DNA of 64,000 bases, taken from positions 372,001 through 436,000 of the forward strand of contig NW_004457715.1 in NCBI RefSeq assembly GCF_000203815.1, read 5' to 3'. Numbering within the stretch: the first letter of the stretch is position 1; the number at the start of each line of letters is the position of its first letter. Below are positions 38,885 to 50,348 of this stretch, piece by piece. The notes beneath the pieces were generated by a model. That model was not told the origin of the DNA. It saw only the letters and a program-made list of their open reading frames with translations, and did no database searches. The position numbers and the translations under genes are program-made. This DNA is from Cavenderia fasciculata. Its lineage: Eukaryota; Evosea; Eumycetozoa; Acytosteliales; Cavenderiaceae.

Positions 38885-40086
38885 ATGAAGTTAATAATAG
38901 TTATCTATATTTTAGTATCTCTTTTCGGTTTTAAAGGTGTAAGTTTTAATCGTTTATTAACATTCATATGAATGATATTAATTTTCCTTCTTTCTATCTA
39001 TAGACATTAGGTCAACCAAAATATCTTCAATATATTACTGAAGAGTTTACATCACAAGGCTTTACCTATTCACTTTTGGATTTAGCTGATGGATCAGTTG
39101 TTGCAAATGTAACCAATGACAACAGTCACCAATATCAAAACTTTGGTTTCCTAACAACATCCCCTATCGACCAAGATGGAACCGTATTGTTATTTGGCTC
39201 AAGTAATGGTCACAACCAAATCAATTCTTTTACTCCAAATGTATGTCGTTATTGAATAATATAGAATTTATTAAATAACTAATATAATCACTTTTGATCA
39301 ATAGAATAATTCATATAATGCTTTGTATACAACTACCGGTAGTACATATTCTACTTCAATTACACCTCAGCCAGTATATTGGGATGCTACCAACAAAATA
39401 GTTTATGGCGCTGGTTATTCTGATTTACAACATAAACCATATGGTCTTGCTGTTGCTATTGGTGTTTATGGATTTGGAAGAAATCAACCAAGGTATGTTT
39501 TTTTTGATCGATAATCTTTATCAACAATCACTTACATTATTTATTTATTTATTTAATTAATTATCTATTTAGTCAACCTATTATAATTGCTGTACCAAGT
39601 AAATCAGCATTCTATATGTATCCAGTTGGAGCATATGATTCAACAAACAATGTATATTATGTTTATTTTAATGCTGGAAACAATCAAATGATTGCTCAAT
39701 ATTCATTCTCTAGTGGTCAAGTCATCACCAAACAACTACCAAACCAACAACAAACATTCATTGGAGTATCTCAACTATACACCTACAAAGGTCAAATATA
39801 TCTCTGTCAATCTGTCTATTCACAATCCAATACTATTTGGTCTATTGACTTTGCCAATGCCTCAACCAAACAAATCTACCAAAACGTTGACAAATCAAAG
39901 TACCAATTCAACAACAATGTCTTGCCTTTTGTATTTGACCAAGAGACTGGTTTTATTTTAGCATTGAATCAACTAGATCACGCTCTCCTTGTTGATTATA
40001 TTAATTTGGTTGGCTATCAAGTTACCCATTCATCATTGAATAATGATCCAATTAAAACATTTACAATCGCTGTTTATTCTGAATAA
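38885..40086 (+). CDS. Secreted protein of unknown family (330 aa)
   Basis: Exons 38885-38938, 39004-39240, 39305-39492 and 39573-40086 join in phase to 330 aa. The first exon encodes a signal peptide (KLIIVIYILVSLFGFKG), and the mature protein starts near TLGQPKYL. There are no Cys-rich modules or TM segments. The body has repeated aromatic/Gly strands such as PQPVYWDATNKIVYGAG, YDSTNNVYYVYFNAGNNQ and LYTYKGQIYLCQSVYS. Their regular spacing (about 50-60 residues) suggests a beta-propeller-like fold; this is an inference from pattern only. No catalytic motif was recognised. The gene is convergent with the MFS transporter gene, 73 bp apart. Confidence 0.75.
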
Positions 40087-40159
40087 AAAAAAGAAAAAGT
40101 AATCATTTCTTATTATCCTATTTATTCTATTTCTATTACTATTATTATTATTATTATTA

Positions 40160-40489
40160 TTATGCCTCTAATTGATATTTTGAATTCTTTAATCTTTCAT
40201 ATCTCCATAATTTATAAGGGAATACAAATAATAGTATTTTGATGACTGTCAAAATAATATTAATCCAAAAATATTTCAATTCATTCAAAGTTAAATACAC
40301 CAATAAATACTATAATATATATTTAAAAGAAATAATTAGTAAAATATTATAGATAAATTGTATTATCTTTTTTTTTTTTGAAAAGTGACAAACCTCTAAT
40401 AAACCAATAACAGCTGTGATGATTGAACTTATTCCCATTAATTTTCCATAATGACTGTATCCAAAACTAAATAAAAATAGATGTTTTAA

Positions 40490-40541
<52 letters not shown>

Positions 40542-42010
40542 TATGAATCTTCTTTATACTTACACTTCTGATAAATAAATAAAAAAATAACCCCAAATAA
40601 ATACATTTTGAAAGGATACAAAGAAAAAGGTGGCAAATTGTAATGGTTGTGGCGTTGGAATACTAGAAAATACACCAAATAATACTCCAATAATATTGAT
40701 ATAAAATGCATTCATTGCAAGACTAGATTTAAGCATAATAAAACCAACAACTGGAACTAATATTAATCCTCCATTCCATGAATAATTAAATATATCAATA
40801 TAAATGGATTCTAAAATAAATAAATAAATAAATAAATAAATAAAAAGAAGGCATCCTTTGATTAATATTTGTTGTTTGATAAAATTATTTCTTTTCTTTT
40901 TCTTACCAGTGAATAATTCGTTAACAATACCAATATAGAATACAGAATGTAAAGAATTAATACTCATAAATAAACAAATGAGCATAAATTGCCAAGATTG
41001 TAATTGTCCGAGTAACGATTTTTTCTTTAGATCATCTTCTTGTTTTTCTTTATCACTGGCACTTAGGAGAGGTGATGAATCTAGAGATTTACTTTGTAAT
41101 TTATATGATTCATTAACTTGCTGCGACGACGACAAGAATTCTTGGTCTGTCTCTTGTTGTTTTTCTGCACTGACATTGACTATCAATGATTCGTGTTCTA
41201 CCGCTTCCTCTTGCTCGTCGACTTTTAATTTCGTTCTGGATAATATAAATTCTTCGTATGGTAGATATGGTTTATGATGCATCATAAACAAACTAGGTAC
41301 CAATAATAGTACAAGTATGATGATATAGTAGAGGAAGAGATTTGAAATTGGAATATCATACTTTTGGGCTAGTATGCTAAACACCTTGAATACAAACGAT
41401 GATCCAACAAACATTCCAGAAAACGATGAAGATATGGAAGTGTAATAGGAAGGAAATAGGTTTTGTATGTGAATAAGAGATACTTGGCAAGCGGGACCAC
41501 CAATACCAAGCATTGCAAATGCAACAATATAAAGATTGTCGCTTACCAAATGACTAATATACCAACATATACAACCACCAATCATTATAATTAATGCTAC
41601 CAATGATGTCCAAATAGGTCCATGTTTATCAAATAGTGCACCACTTAGAAATGCTGATCCAGTGGCTGTAAATGCACCCAATGTATATACTAAATTAAGT
41701 CTTAATGATTGATCATTACATGTCTTTAAATAAAATTAGTTAGATATATATATATATATATAATAGTAGTAGTAGTAGTAGTAGTATATATAATAATAGT
41801 GTTTTCTATTATACATACAGATTGACCAGGCTTACAAAGATAACTAAATACACCCTGTCTTTCCATCTCTTGTTCAAGAGGTGACCAACCAAATACAATA
41901 CCAGTAATCAATAACATCTGTATCTCTGCTAGTAACAATAGCCAATATCGATATTTGCCTGTATATATTGATTCATCATAGTTTTGTTTTGATAAACTAG
42001 AGAATAACAT
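40160..42010 (-). CDS. MFS transporter, SLC43-like
   Basis: Five exons, 42010-41819, 41723-40907, 40810-40564, 40466-40394 and 40309-40160, join in phase to 492 aa. Twelve TM helices can be placed, beginning YRYWLLLLAEIQMLLITGIVF and ending NIILTVIKILLFVFPYKLW. The motif between TM2 and TM3 is GALFDKHGPIWTS, the usual MFS G-x-x-x-D-R/K-x-G type. A ~90-residue polar loop (KVDEQEEAVEHESL to KEKQEDDLKKKS) lies between TM6 and TM7. The SLC43 group carries amino acids in animals; the substrate here is not known. Exon 4 uses a less usual donor, GTTTGT. Residue signatures alone would not separate SLC43 from other MFS families, so the subfamily is tentative. Confidence 0.82.
40493..40543 (+). repeat. 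ATTG tetranucleotide repeat in an intron
   Basis: About 12 tandem ATTG/GATT units lie in the intron between exons 3 and 4 of the MFS transporter gene. Confidence 0.85.
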
Positions 42011-42496
42011 TCTTCTTCTAACTAGAGATATATATTTATAACCTCTCTCCTCGAATGTATCCTCTTTCTCTCTTGCTCTACTCTACACTACACTACTCTG
42101 GTTATCTCTTTTTCTTTTATTAAAAACTATGAAAAATAATAGTGACCGACGGTTAAATGGATTTTTGTTTTCGGTGTTGCTTTGACAAAATAGATATATT
42201 GAAATATCCAGATTTAATTGATAATATATATATATATATATTATAGAATGTATTTTGTTACGTGTGTTCAATAAATATACAATGGTTTGTTTTATTTGGG
42301 TAATGGAAGGGTTTTTTTTGTTTTTTGGAACCAACAAGAAAGGTGTGAGGAATAATAATCCATCCCACCCCCCCTCTTGGCGGCCTTTTTTTAAACCAAT
42401 CAAAAATACATAGAGGAGGAGGTTGAAATAAATAGGTGCTATATATGGGTTGTTGTTGTTGTTGTTGTTTGTTGATATATTGTTGTTGTTGTTGTT

Positions 42497-42547
<51 letters not shown>

Positions 42548-42594
42548 ATTGTTTCATTATTATATGATGAATTTATATATATATATATATTTGA
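42011..42594. other. Intergenic spacer
   Basis: 584-bp spacer between the transporter start and the LRR-phosphatase stop, both on the minus strand. It contains T-runs, a TA repeat at 42225-42240 and a long TTG repeat. An ORF over the TTG repeat is only poly-Leu and not taken as a gene. Confidence 0.5.
42451..42548 (+). repeat. Long TTG (CAA) trinucleotide repeat
   Basis: Two TTG blocks (about 42451-42468 and 42481-42548), interrupted once or twice. The repeat lies beyond the 3' end of the phosphatase gene, in transcriptional sense a CAA repeat of its 3' flank. Confidence 0.85.
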
Positions 42595-45500
42595 TTATAT
42601 TGAATTGGTTGGAATATTATTTTTTAAATCTATTATTATACAAGTAATATTATCATCGGAACCTCTAAAGAATGAATAATCACGTAAACGTTGAGCTGCA
42701 ATTCTCATATTGGGTGATGCAATTACAATGTCACAGGCAGCTTGATCACCAATTTCATCCCAAACACCATCGCATGCCACAATGATAAATTGGTCTGCTG
42801 ATTTGTCAGACTCTGTAATCGATAGATGAGGATCTGGTATGACATATGGTTCCATGTAAAAGTCACCTATCGATCTAGACACTGCCAATGTACCATTGAC
42901 ACGAGCAGTATCACCACTCGATATGACAAACCCACCGGCTCTACGTATTCTAGCCTCTTCTTTTTGGTCATTTGGTTTGTGATCAAACGATAGACGAATG
43001 GCTCTATTATTTCTACACAAAACGATACGAGTATCACCAATATTTGAGACAAAGTAGTATCGTTCGTTGATTAGGATGGCAGCAGCAGTTGCACCGCAGT
43101 ACTTTAGTTCTGGTTTCTCGTGTGATATGTATTGTTTAAATTGTAGTGACACCTCGCTGTATGCCTGTTTGAGCCATTGTAGAGGTGGCAGCGATGGATA
43201 TCTATCGATAAGTGTCTTTAGGATAACGGGGAACCACTCGCATGAATAGGTTGCTGCACGTGGACCGGCGTGTCCATCAAACAATGTGATGAGATCCATG
43301 GTGGAAGAACCTGAAAAACAACCTCTAATAGAAAAGGCATCTTCCATGGTTGGACGACGTCCAATCATCTCTGCCATTTCAAAGTTGAATCGTTTGCTTG
43401 CCGTCCAAATCAAATCTGCCAAATCACCATTCTTGGCTAGTTTGTTGTGATGGTAGATGAGATGAAGAGAGTTGGTCTTGGTGTTGATTGAAGCTTGACT
43501 GCTGCTACGACTCATCGCTCCAGGTGCAGGTGTCTCTGCGCCTCGTGGCGATGAGAGTGGTGACGATGGTGAAGAGGGTGACGATGGATGGTTGTAGAGG
43601 TAGATGTCGGGTATGGACGTTAACGAGTTGAATGAAACGTCAAAGATAAATAGATTGGATAGCGTGGCAAGTAACTCGTCAAAGGGGATAGTATCGAGTT
43701 GATTACAAGAAAACGATATAACCTGCAAGTTTTCAAGTTGCATAAACTCTGTCCAATCAACCGATTTGAGTAGATTATTGGAGAGATCTAATTTCTCGAG
43801 TGAACGACAGAGATAGATGAAACGAGGCACTTGAGCCCATTTACATGAAGCCATCGATAGCTCACGGAGTGATGGAAAGTATTCAACGGTTGGATCGGCA
43901 GCACCAATCGTTAATTGCTCATTGCCATTGAGATATAGTTCTTCGAGTGAGTAGTAAGAATCTTTGGGAAAGGCAAGTGCCTTTAGACTTGGATTGTAAC
44001 CCAAAAACAACTGTGACAATGATGGACAATCTTGCCATATATTGGCTGGAAACTCTTCCAAGTGGTTGTCACATAGATTAAGACAAGTGAGAGATGGTGA
44101 TTGGCTAAACAAGTTGTTTGGCAATGTTTTCAATTGATTATTAAATAATAGTAATGTTGTCAATTGCTCTAATACCATCGTCGTCGATAATGATGATGAT
44201 GTTGAACCTTGACCATCAGCTGTAGGAACATTGGGTAGATCTTGTAGACGATTATCAGATAGATCTAGATGGGTAAATGGACAACCAATTGAAAATAATC
44301 TTTCTGGTAACTTTGTTATTTGATTTGAACGTATCTTGAAATCACGTAAACTATACAATGAATATTCATTACCATCTTGTTCTTGCTCTTGTTGTTGTTG
44401 TTGACCACCACCACCAAATAAACTATCTGGTATTAAAAGTAATCTATTAAAAGATGCATTGAATGTTTGTAAAAGTGTGAGATAACGTAGTTCCTCTGGT
44501 AACTCTTTGAGATGATTGTGACTGATATCTAGATTGGTTAGACTCTCTAGATTTCCCAACTCGCTTGGTACTTGATCGAGCAAGTTGTGACGCACTGAGA
44601 AAAAGGTGAGAGCACGTAACGTTCCAATCTCTTGTGGTAGATCCTTTAGACAATTGTAAGATAGATCCAAATAGGTGAGTGCTTGTAAATGTTGAACATC
44701 TGTAGATATTGCACGTAAACGACAATGTGCCAAATAGAGTGTTGAAATTTGACTATACCAAAACAGTGAAGGTGGTAGATAGTTTTCACCATCCCATCCG
44801 GGTGCTGTATTTGATGATAAATCTAATTTGGTCAATGTACTAATATATCCATATTCGGCTGGTAAATGGTTGGGTTGGTGGTCGGTTGTCAAAACAGTCT
44901 GTTTTGTTTCTTGACTTGATTGTAATGTTGGTGTTGGTAGAGTGAGATCATCGACATCTGAATGATTAACTATAGCATCTGGAGGAGGAGTAGAACTAGT
45001 AGTGGGAGCAGTAGTATCCTCTTTGGCAGGTATCATAAATTGGTTACCTGCCAATAATAGAGTTGTCAACTCTGTCAATGTGCTTATAGATGTTGGCAAT
45101 GATTTTAAACGATTGTAACTAAAATCCAATGTAACCACTTTACTCAACTCACCAATTCTATTTGGTATCTCTACCAATTTATTCTTGCTAACAATGACTC
45201 GCTGAAGATTGACACGACTAACCAAATCTTCTTCATCTAATTTTTCTGCTCCACTACTTGATCTAAAAGAAATTAGAAATAAATTAATAAATAAATAATA
45301 ATGAATCTAATAATAATAATAATAGATAATAATAGATAATAAACATACTTATCATAAATGATTGAATATAAAACGGAACCAGTTTTTGGAGGTAATTTAA
45401 ATTGATTACCAGAAGATCTTCTTGATGGTGGTGGCGATGAAGTTGGACTAGAATTCTTTGATGATAATAATCCAACTTCATTTAAAGAGTTGGATTGTAT

Positions 45501-45672
45501 TCCATCGCTGCCAACACCTCCACCGCTACTACTTAGATATAATGATACAGGTCTTTTTGTTGGTGATGTTACATTGTTATTATTATTATTATTATTATTA
45601 CAATCAGCCAAATCAATTCCTCCACTATTATTCATTTTTGATTTTCTTTTTTGATTTGAACTGTCAACATTA

Positions 45673-45712
<40 letters not shown>

Positions 45713-45851
45713 GATGATGATCGTTTGCAGTAGCAGAACCAGAACTAGAACTACTACTATTTAAAGAGTTATCTTTAATCTCTTTGTCTTTACTCTTTGA
45801 TAGACTACTAAAAAAGGAATCTGACTTTCTCTTTTCTTTGGTTTCTGTCAT
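42595..45851 (-). CDS. Leucine-rich-repeat PP2C-type protein phosphatase
   Basis: Two exons, 45851-45349 and 45262-42595, join in phase to 1056 aa. Residues 1-165 are Ser/Gln/Asn-rich with Lys patches. About 20 leucine-rich repeats run over roughly 180-720 (IPNRIGELSKVVTLDFSYN; LPQEIGTLRALTFFSVRHN). The C-terminal PP2C domain has its metal and phosphate motifs: GRRPTMEDA, LFDGHAGPRAA, VSNIGDTRIVL, SRSIGDFYMEPYV and VACDGVWDEIGD. LRR plus PP2C recalls PHLPP and the LRR-PP2C layout of fungal adenylyl cyclases, but there is no PH or cyclase domain. The metal-binding Asp residues are kept, so it should be an active Mn/Mg-dependent Ser/Thr phosphatase. The substrate is unknown. Confidence 0.93.
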
Positions 45852-47013
45852 CTTTTTTCTTTGATTTACTCTTTGTTTTTTTGGGCAAACCTCTAAACCT
45901 CTAAAATTCTAATAATTCAATTGTTGTTTGTTGGGTATAGTATACTATAGTTATTGGGATAAATATATTAAAGTGTGACAAAAGATTTGATAATATTTTG
46001 TTTAATGGGGAAGAATTGAAATGGTAGTATTTCTGCTATGAAGGAAGAAGGACAGACAGACAGACAGACAGTCTGTGGAATCGATGCTACTACACTTTTT
46101 GCAATGGGTGTTGTTGTTGTTGTTGTTGTTGATTGTGGTATTAGTGTGGTGGTGGTGGTGGTGGTTTATCGATGGATGATGATGAGATGAGATGAGATGT
46201 GTAATCTACTATCTCTATGAGCGGTGGTGGTGGTGGTGGTGTGTGTGTGCGTACTTGTATAATATATTATTATGTCAATATTGAATAAAAAATATAGCAA
46301 TAATAATAACTAAAAAGATTATAGATAGATAGATAGAAGATAGATATAGATATACAGTGGTGGATACAAATAATAATAATAATAATAAAGTTGATAAAAT
46401 CTTCTCTCTTTTCAGTACGATTAGACCAACAACACAGTGATCATACTACCGTTGCCAACTAACTACTGAGAAAGGGTTAGAGGGTTAGGATCAACACCAA
46501 TTTAAATTCAATTATTATTAACGACACACACTACTTTACTTTAGATATTAAAAGAGTAAAAGGATGCTATTGATGATGATGATTGATGGTGTTGTCGCTG
46601 TCACTGTTTCTCTTCTCCTCTCCTTCGTTGTACTAGTACTTTATGCTTTTCCTACGAGATTGATAAATAACCGTCCTGGAATCAAAGCTGCTAAAAAAAT
46701 CTTTAAATATTTAATATTATTTTTAAATTCAATTTGGGTGCGGGTTTGGTTGTGTCTTAATCTATGGACCTACCATCCCTATCGAGTCTCCTCCCTTCCT
46801 TGGTGATCTTTTTTTTTTTTTTTTTGTTTAAACAAAAAGGAAATCGGCGATCAATCTTGATGATCAAGTATGTACGTAGTATCCTTTGGTCGATTCGATT
46901 CATAAGAATGTACATGATAAACCCGCTGCTGTTGACCATGGTTCCTGGCGCAGAGGAGGTATTGTTTTGTTTTGTTTTGTTTTGATTTAAATAATATTGT
47001 GTCAGTAAATTTA
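45852..47013. other. Long intergenic spacer
   Basis: 1.16 kb between the phosphatase start and the endosulfine-like stop (both -). It has CAGA repeats (46056-46070), TTG repeats (46110-46130), GTG repeats (46146-46164, 46224-46248), GATA-type repeats (46321-46352) and T-runs. The 80-codon ATG-started frame at 46564-46806 is strongly hydrophobic but has no recognisable homology or splice partner; I leave it out as a gene. Confidence 0.45.
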
Positions 47014-47384
47014 TTATTCCTTGATTGGAGTTTCTGAAGGGGTTGTAGTTCCCTTTGCTTCATGTTGGCTCTTTGCCCAATCTGCGCTATCAAAGAATTT
47101 CTTATCCTATAAAAGTTGAATGACTTGTTTGTTAGTATATATAATACATATACAGGGTTGTTATTGTTGTTATTGTTGTAAACATACTTTCTTTGCCAAT
47201 AAAGCTGATTGCTTTGGTAATCTACCGCCATACTTTTCGTAAGCCTTTCTGTCTTCTGGTGACATGTTGTCTAAATTTGGTTGCTGTTGATAGAATAATA
47301 ATAAAAATAGAATTAGTATTCCAAATCTTGTTGTAATTTGTTCATTGTTCATTGTCAGCTGGTACATACTTCAGTTGAAGTCAT
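47014..47384 (-). CDS. Endosulfine/ARPP-19-family protein (67 aa)
   Basis: Three exons, 47384-47370, 47283-47188 and 47106-47014, join in phase to 67 aa. The core reads MSPEDRKAYEKYGGRLPKQ, then KKFFDSADWAKS. This matches the endosulfine signature K-[FY]-F-D-S-[GA]-D-[YW]. In animals and yeast (Igo1/2), Greatwall-type kinase phosphorylates the Ser of FDS, and the protein then inhibits PP2A-B55 and so controls mitotic entry or quiescence. The Ser is present here. The protein is shorter than animal ENSA (about 120 aa), lacking most of the C-terminal tail. The first exon encodes only MTSTE. The short exons hide it from simple ORF searches. Confidence 0.85.
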
Positions 47385-47729
47385 TTTATAATTTCTATAT
47401 GCGTTTGTAATTAATTAATTAATTGTTATTATTTGATATTTAAATTGAATAATAAGATTGAGTAAATTAAATTGTGTAGTTAACTATGTTTTTGGTGGAT
47501 ATGCTATAAATAAATAAATTAAAATAAATTAAAATTAAAAATAATTAATTAAAATTTCTCTATTGTTGTTTTTGTTTCTCTTTCGACAATGGCAGTAGAA
47601 GAACAATAATAATAATAATATTTAAAAATAATATTATATTTAAAATAATTATTATTCTTCTTCTAAAAAAATATATTTTAAAATTAGGTCTTTTTTATAA
47701 CACCCTCTGGTACTACTAACTAAATGATA

Positions 47730-47734
47730 GATGC

Positions 47735-47790
<56 letters not shown>
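47730..47790 (+). repeat. AAT trinucleotide repeat
   Basis: About 19 tandem AAT units in the spacer upstream of the endosulfine-like gene. Confidence 0.85.
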
Positions 47791-47792
<2 letters not shown>

Positions 47793-47999
47793 TAAAAATA
47801 GAGAAAAGTTAGTTATGGACTGAAGTAATCAACTTAGTCTCCTCCTCCCTCTGATATTTAAACAATGTCACCACACCCAACATGTTGAAATGTCAATTAT
47901 AGGGATAAAGGGAAGTGGGTTGTGTGTGAGTGTGTGTCGGGTGTGGTTGATTTGTATTACTGTTCATTGTGTTTCCTTTTAAAACTCACCACTACCCAC

Positions 48000-48011
48000 T
48001 GTCTCTCTCTC

Positions 48012-48042
<31 letters not shown>
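48000..48042 (+). repeat. CT dinucleotide repeat
   Basis: Two CT blocks separated by CAATC, in a pyrimidine-rich stretch of the spacer. Confidence 0.8.
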
Positions 48043-48048
<6 letters not shown>

Positions 48049-48900
48049 CCCTCCCACCGTTGCTTTTGATTAGCTAGCTCAACGATACATATAAATATTC
48101 TATCGATAAGGGAATGAGTAGGTTTAGGGTTGAGGAAAGGAAAGAGAGATAGCATAAAAATGAATGAAATAGAGACTCTACATGCACACTCATATCACAT
48201 GATGATTAATCTTCTTTCTTCTTACCTTGTTGTTGTTGTTGTTATTTGCTTTCTTTCTTTCAAGATGTCATCTTATTTCTAACTTGTTGATTACATGATC
48301 ATCTAATCTATCTATCTACACTTTGTTTGTTGTTGTTATTTACTTCTACTCTACCACCATTGTCGAAACAAAGAACTGTTGGTTGTTCTTTTAGTTGTGT
48401 AGACGACATTACGTAGTCTTCTTCTACTACTACTACTGCTAGTTCTCTTTATCACCTACCTTTTATAAATACAGTTTCAAGTCAACAAACAAATCGATTC
48501 CTTCAAATTTGATCACAACCACACAACTGGTTTCATTGTTGCCTTTATCAATTTTATTTTATTTTTATTTTTTTATTTTTTTCTCCAGTCAAGCTTCAAG
48601 TAATACAATCCATTTCGTTTAGTACATGTAGATTCTAATCGATTGTCTCACAAAGGTCCTCTAGAGGATAGAGAGGTAATTGATAACCGACATAAAACAA
48701 TAAAAAGAGTTTGTTTTTCCTCTCTGAAAGAACCTGTCAAAATGATTACATTGAAACTAGTTTTTATTATCATTATTATTATTTGGTTTGGATGGACAGT
48801 AAGGATTGAAAAGTATTTAAATCTCTCATTCCTTTTACTAAAAGGGGTATTATTCTACTACATTATTCGAGATTATATTTATATTTATATTTATGAACAT

Positions 48901-48932
<32 letters not shown>

Positions 48933-48939
48933 ATTCAAT

Positions 48940-49988
48940 TTAATCTTGTTGCATTGGTTGAGCAGCTTCTTCGCCACTTTCGATCAAGTTTAGCTAATAG
49001 AAAAAAAAAATGATCAGGTAAATAATCAATGGTTGGGCATTTAAAAACACTACAGTTCTGATACATACATAATCTTGGGTATCATCACCTTCGATGATCT
49101 TGAATTTTTGGTCTTCACCAACTATAGCAATGGAAACATTCTTGGTGGTTAAACCAGTGTCAGTGTTTGGAATGGTTTCACGAAGAGCACGCAAGCCGTG
49201 TACTATTAATTCTTTGAGGTCGCATTGTTCAAAGCTATCAAAGTATTTCTCGAGGTATGTCTTTGCTGATTGTGATCTTGCTCCAATTGAAATGGCCTTG
49301 TATGAATAATAGTTACCAGATGGACATGTTTGATATACATGAGCTCCAGTTTGCTATAAATACAAACAATGTGAGAGGAGATAGAGAGGAGAGAGATTGT
49401 GTGAGTATCAACTATTTTCCTATTATTGTATTACCATTATCATAGTCTTAATCTTACATCATAACCTGCAACTAATAAACCAACACCATATGGTCTTCTA
49501 CCATATCTTTGAGTATGTACTTGAGATTCTGTAGAAATAAAATGATGATAGAGATGATCGAGATAGAGATAGAGAGAGAAAGAGAGAGATGAATTTGATT
49601 AATTTCAAATTGTTAGGTGTCATATTGATTGTCAATTGAACTTACTATCAGCAACCTTTGTAATTAAACGTTCAACTCTCATATCTGATTCATAGATATA
49701 TTTATAGTTTGAGCATTCATTACGCATGTAGTTGCAAAGTACACGAGCATCGGCAGTGAGACCAGAGATGGCGATACCAATATGATCATCGACAACAAAT
49801 AACTTCTTTTGATAGCTTCCCAACTCTGAACTAGATCTCTTTAAACTAACCAATACAGCATATTTCTTTGATTTGAGAGCTACAGCTGCACTGCCTTGTT
49901 TGACAGCCTCCATGGCATATTCTATTTGGTGAATACGTCCTGATGGACTGAATGTTGTAATATCACTGTCATATTGATTACGATACAT
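48940..49988 (-). CDS. psmA1: Proteasome subunit alpha type 1 (alpha6)
   Basis: Four exons, 49988-49646, 49528-49458, 49353-49069 and 48993-48940, join in phase to 250 aa. The N-terminal alpha-type signature [20 protein letters not shown] is at residues 7-26, followed by [20 protein letters not shown]. Other landmarks are [52 protein letters not shown] and [11 protein letters not shown]. These match PSMA1 better than other alpha paralogues. The subunit is part of the outer heptameric ring of the 20S core and is not proteolytic. The C-terminal tail is shorter than in animals. Confidence 0.96.
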
Positions 49989-50348
49989 CTTTTCTCTTTT
50001 TACTTCTTCTTGCTTGTTATTGTTGTTAAATTATGTGTACAAAAAAAATAATAATAAATTAATATAAGAATTTTGATGAAGAAGTGAAGATCATCAAAAA
50101 CCCCTTTTTTTTTTTTTTTTTTAATTAATTTTTTTCAGCAACAAAGAATTGAAGGAACAACGCGTTTACTGTCAGATCTGTATTAGATTTTAAGTATATA
50201 TTATCATTTATTATTATATTTAAAGGGTGTTTGTATATTTACAAAGAAATGGTTTTCAAAAATAATTAGTAAATTACTTTGTTTGTTTGTTTCATTATTA
50301 TTATTATATTATATTATTATTATTCACATTGGTTGGTTGGTTGGTTGG
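49989..50348. other. Intergenic spacer
   Basis: 360-bp AT-rich spacer with a T-run at 50105-50122 and a TTGG repeat (50330-50349) next to the stop of the following minus-strand gene. No other feature. Confidence 0.5.

Larger units (their letters stand above)
47385..48939. other. Long intergenic spacer
   Basis: 1.55 kb between the endosulfine-like start and the proteasome subunit stop (both -). It contains an AAT repeat (47730-47790), CT repeats (48000-48042), TTG repeats and ATT repeats near 48898-48925. A perfect 12-base palindrome TCCTCTAGAGGA lies at 48657-48668. A TATAAATA-like box near 48463 has no clear gene after it. The hydrophobic frame at 48643-48927 ends in poly-Tyr from ATT/TAT repeats and is not credible. 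Confidence 0.45.

Noticed and set aside
42450-42647. Poly-Leu frame over the TTG repeat
   Set aside because: A product of the trinucleotide repeat only.
46564-46806. 80-codon hydrophobic frame starting with ATG
   Set aside because: Surrounded by simple repeats, with no splice partner or recognisable motif; hydrophobicity follows from T-rich codons.
48643-48927. 94-codon frame ending in poly-Tyr
   Set aside because: Its start is not an ATG and its end is an ATT/TAT repeat; composition is that of non-coding AT-rich DNA.
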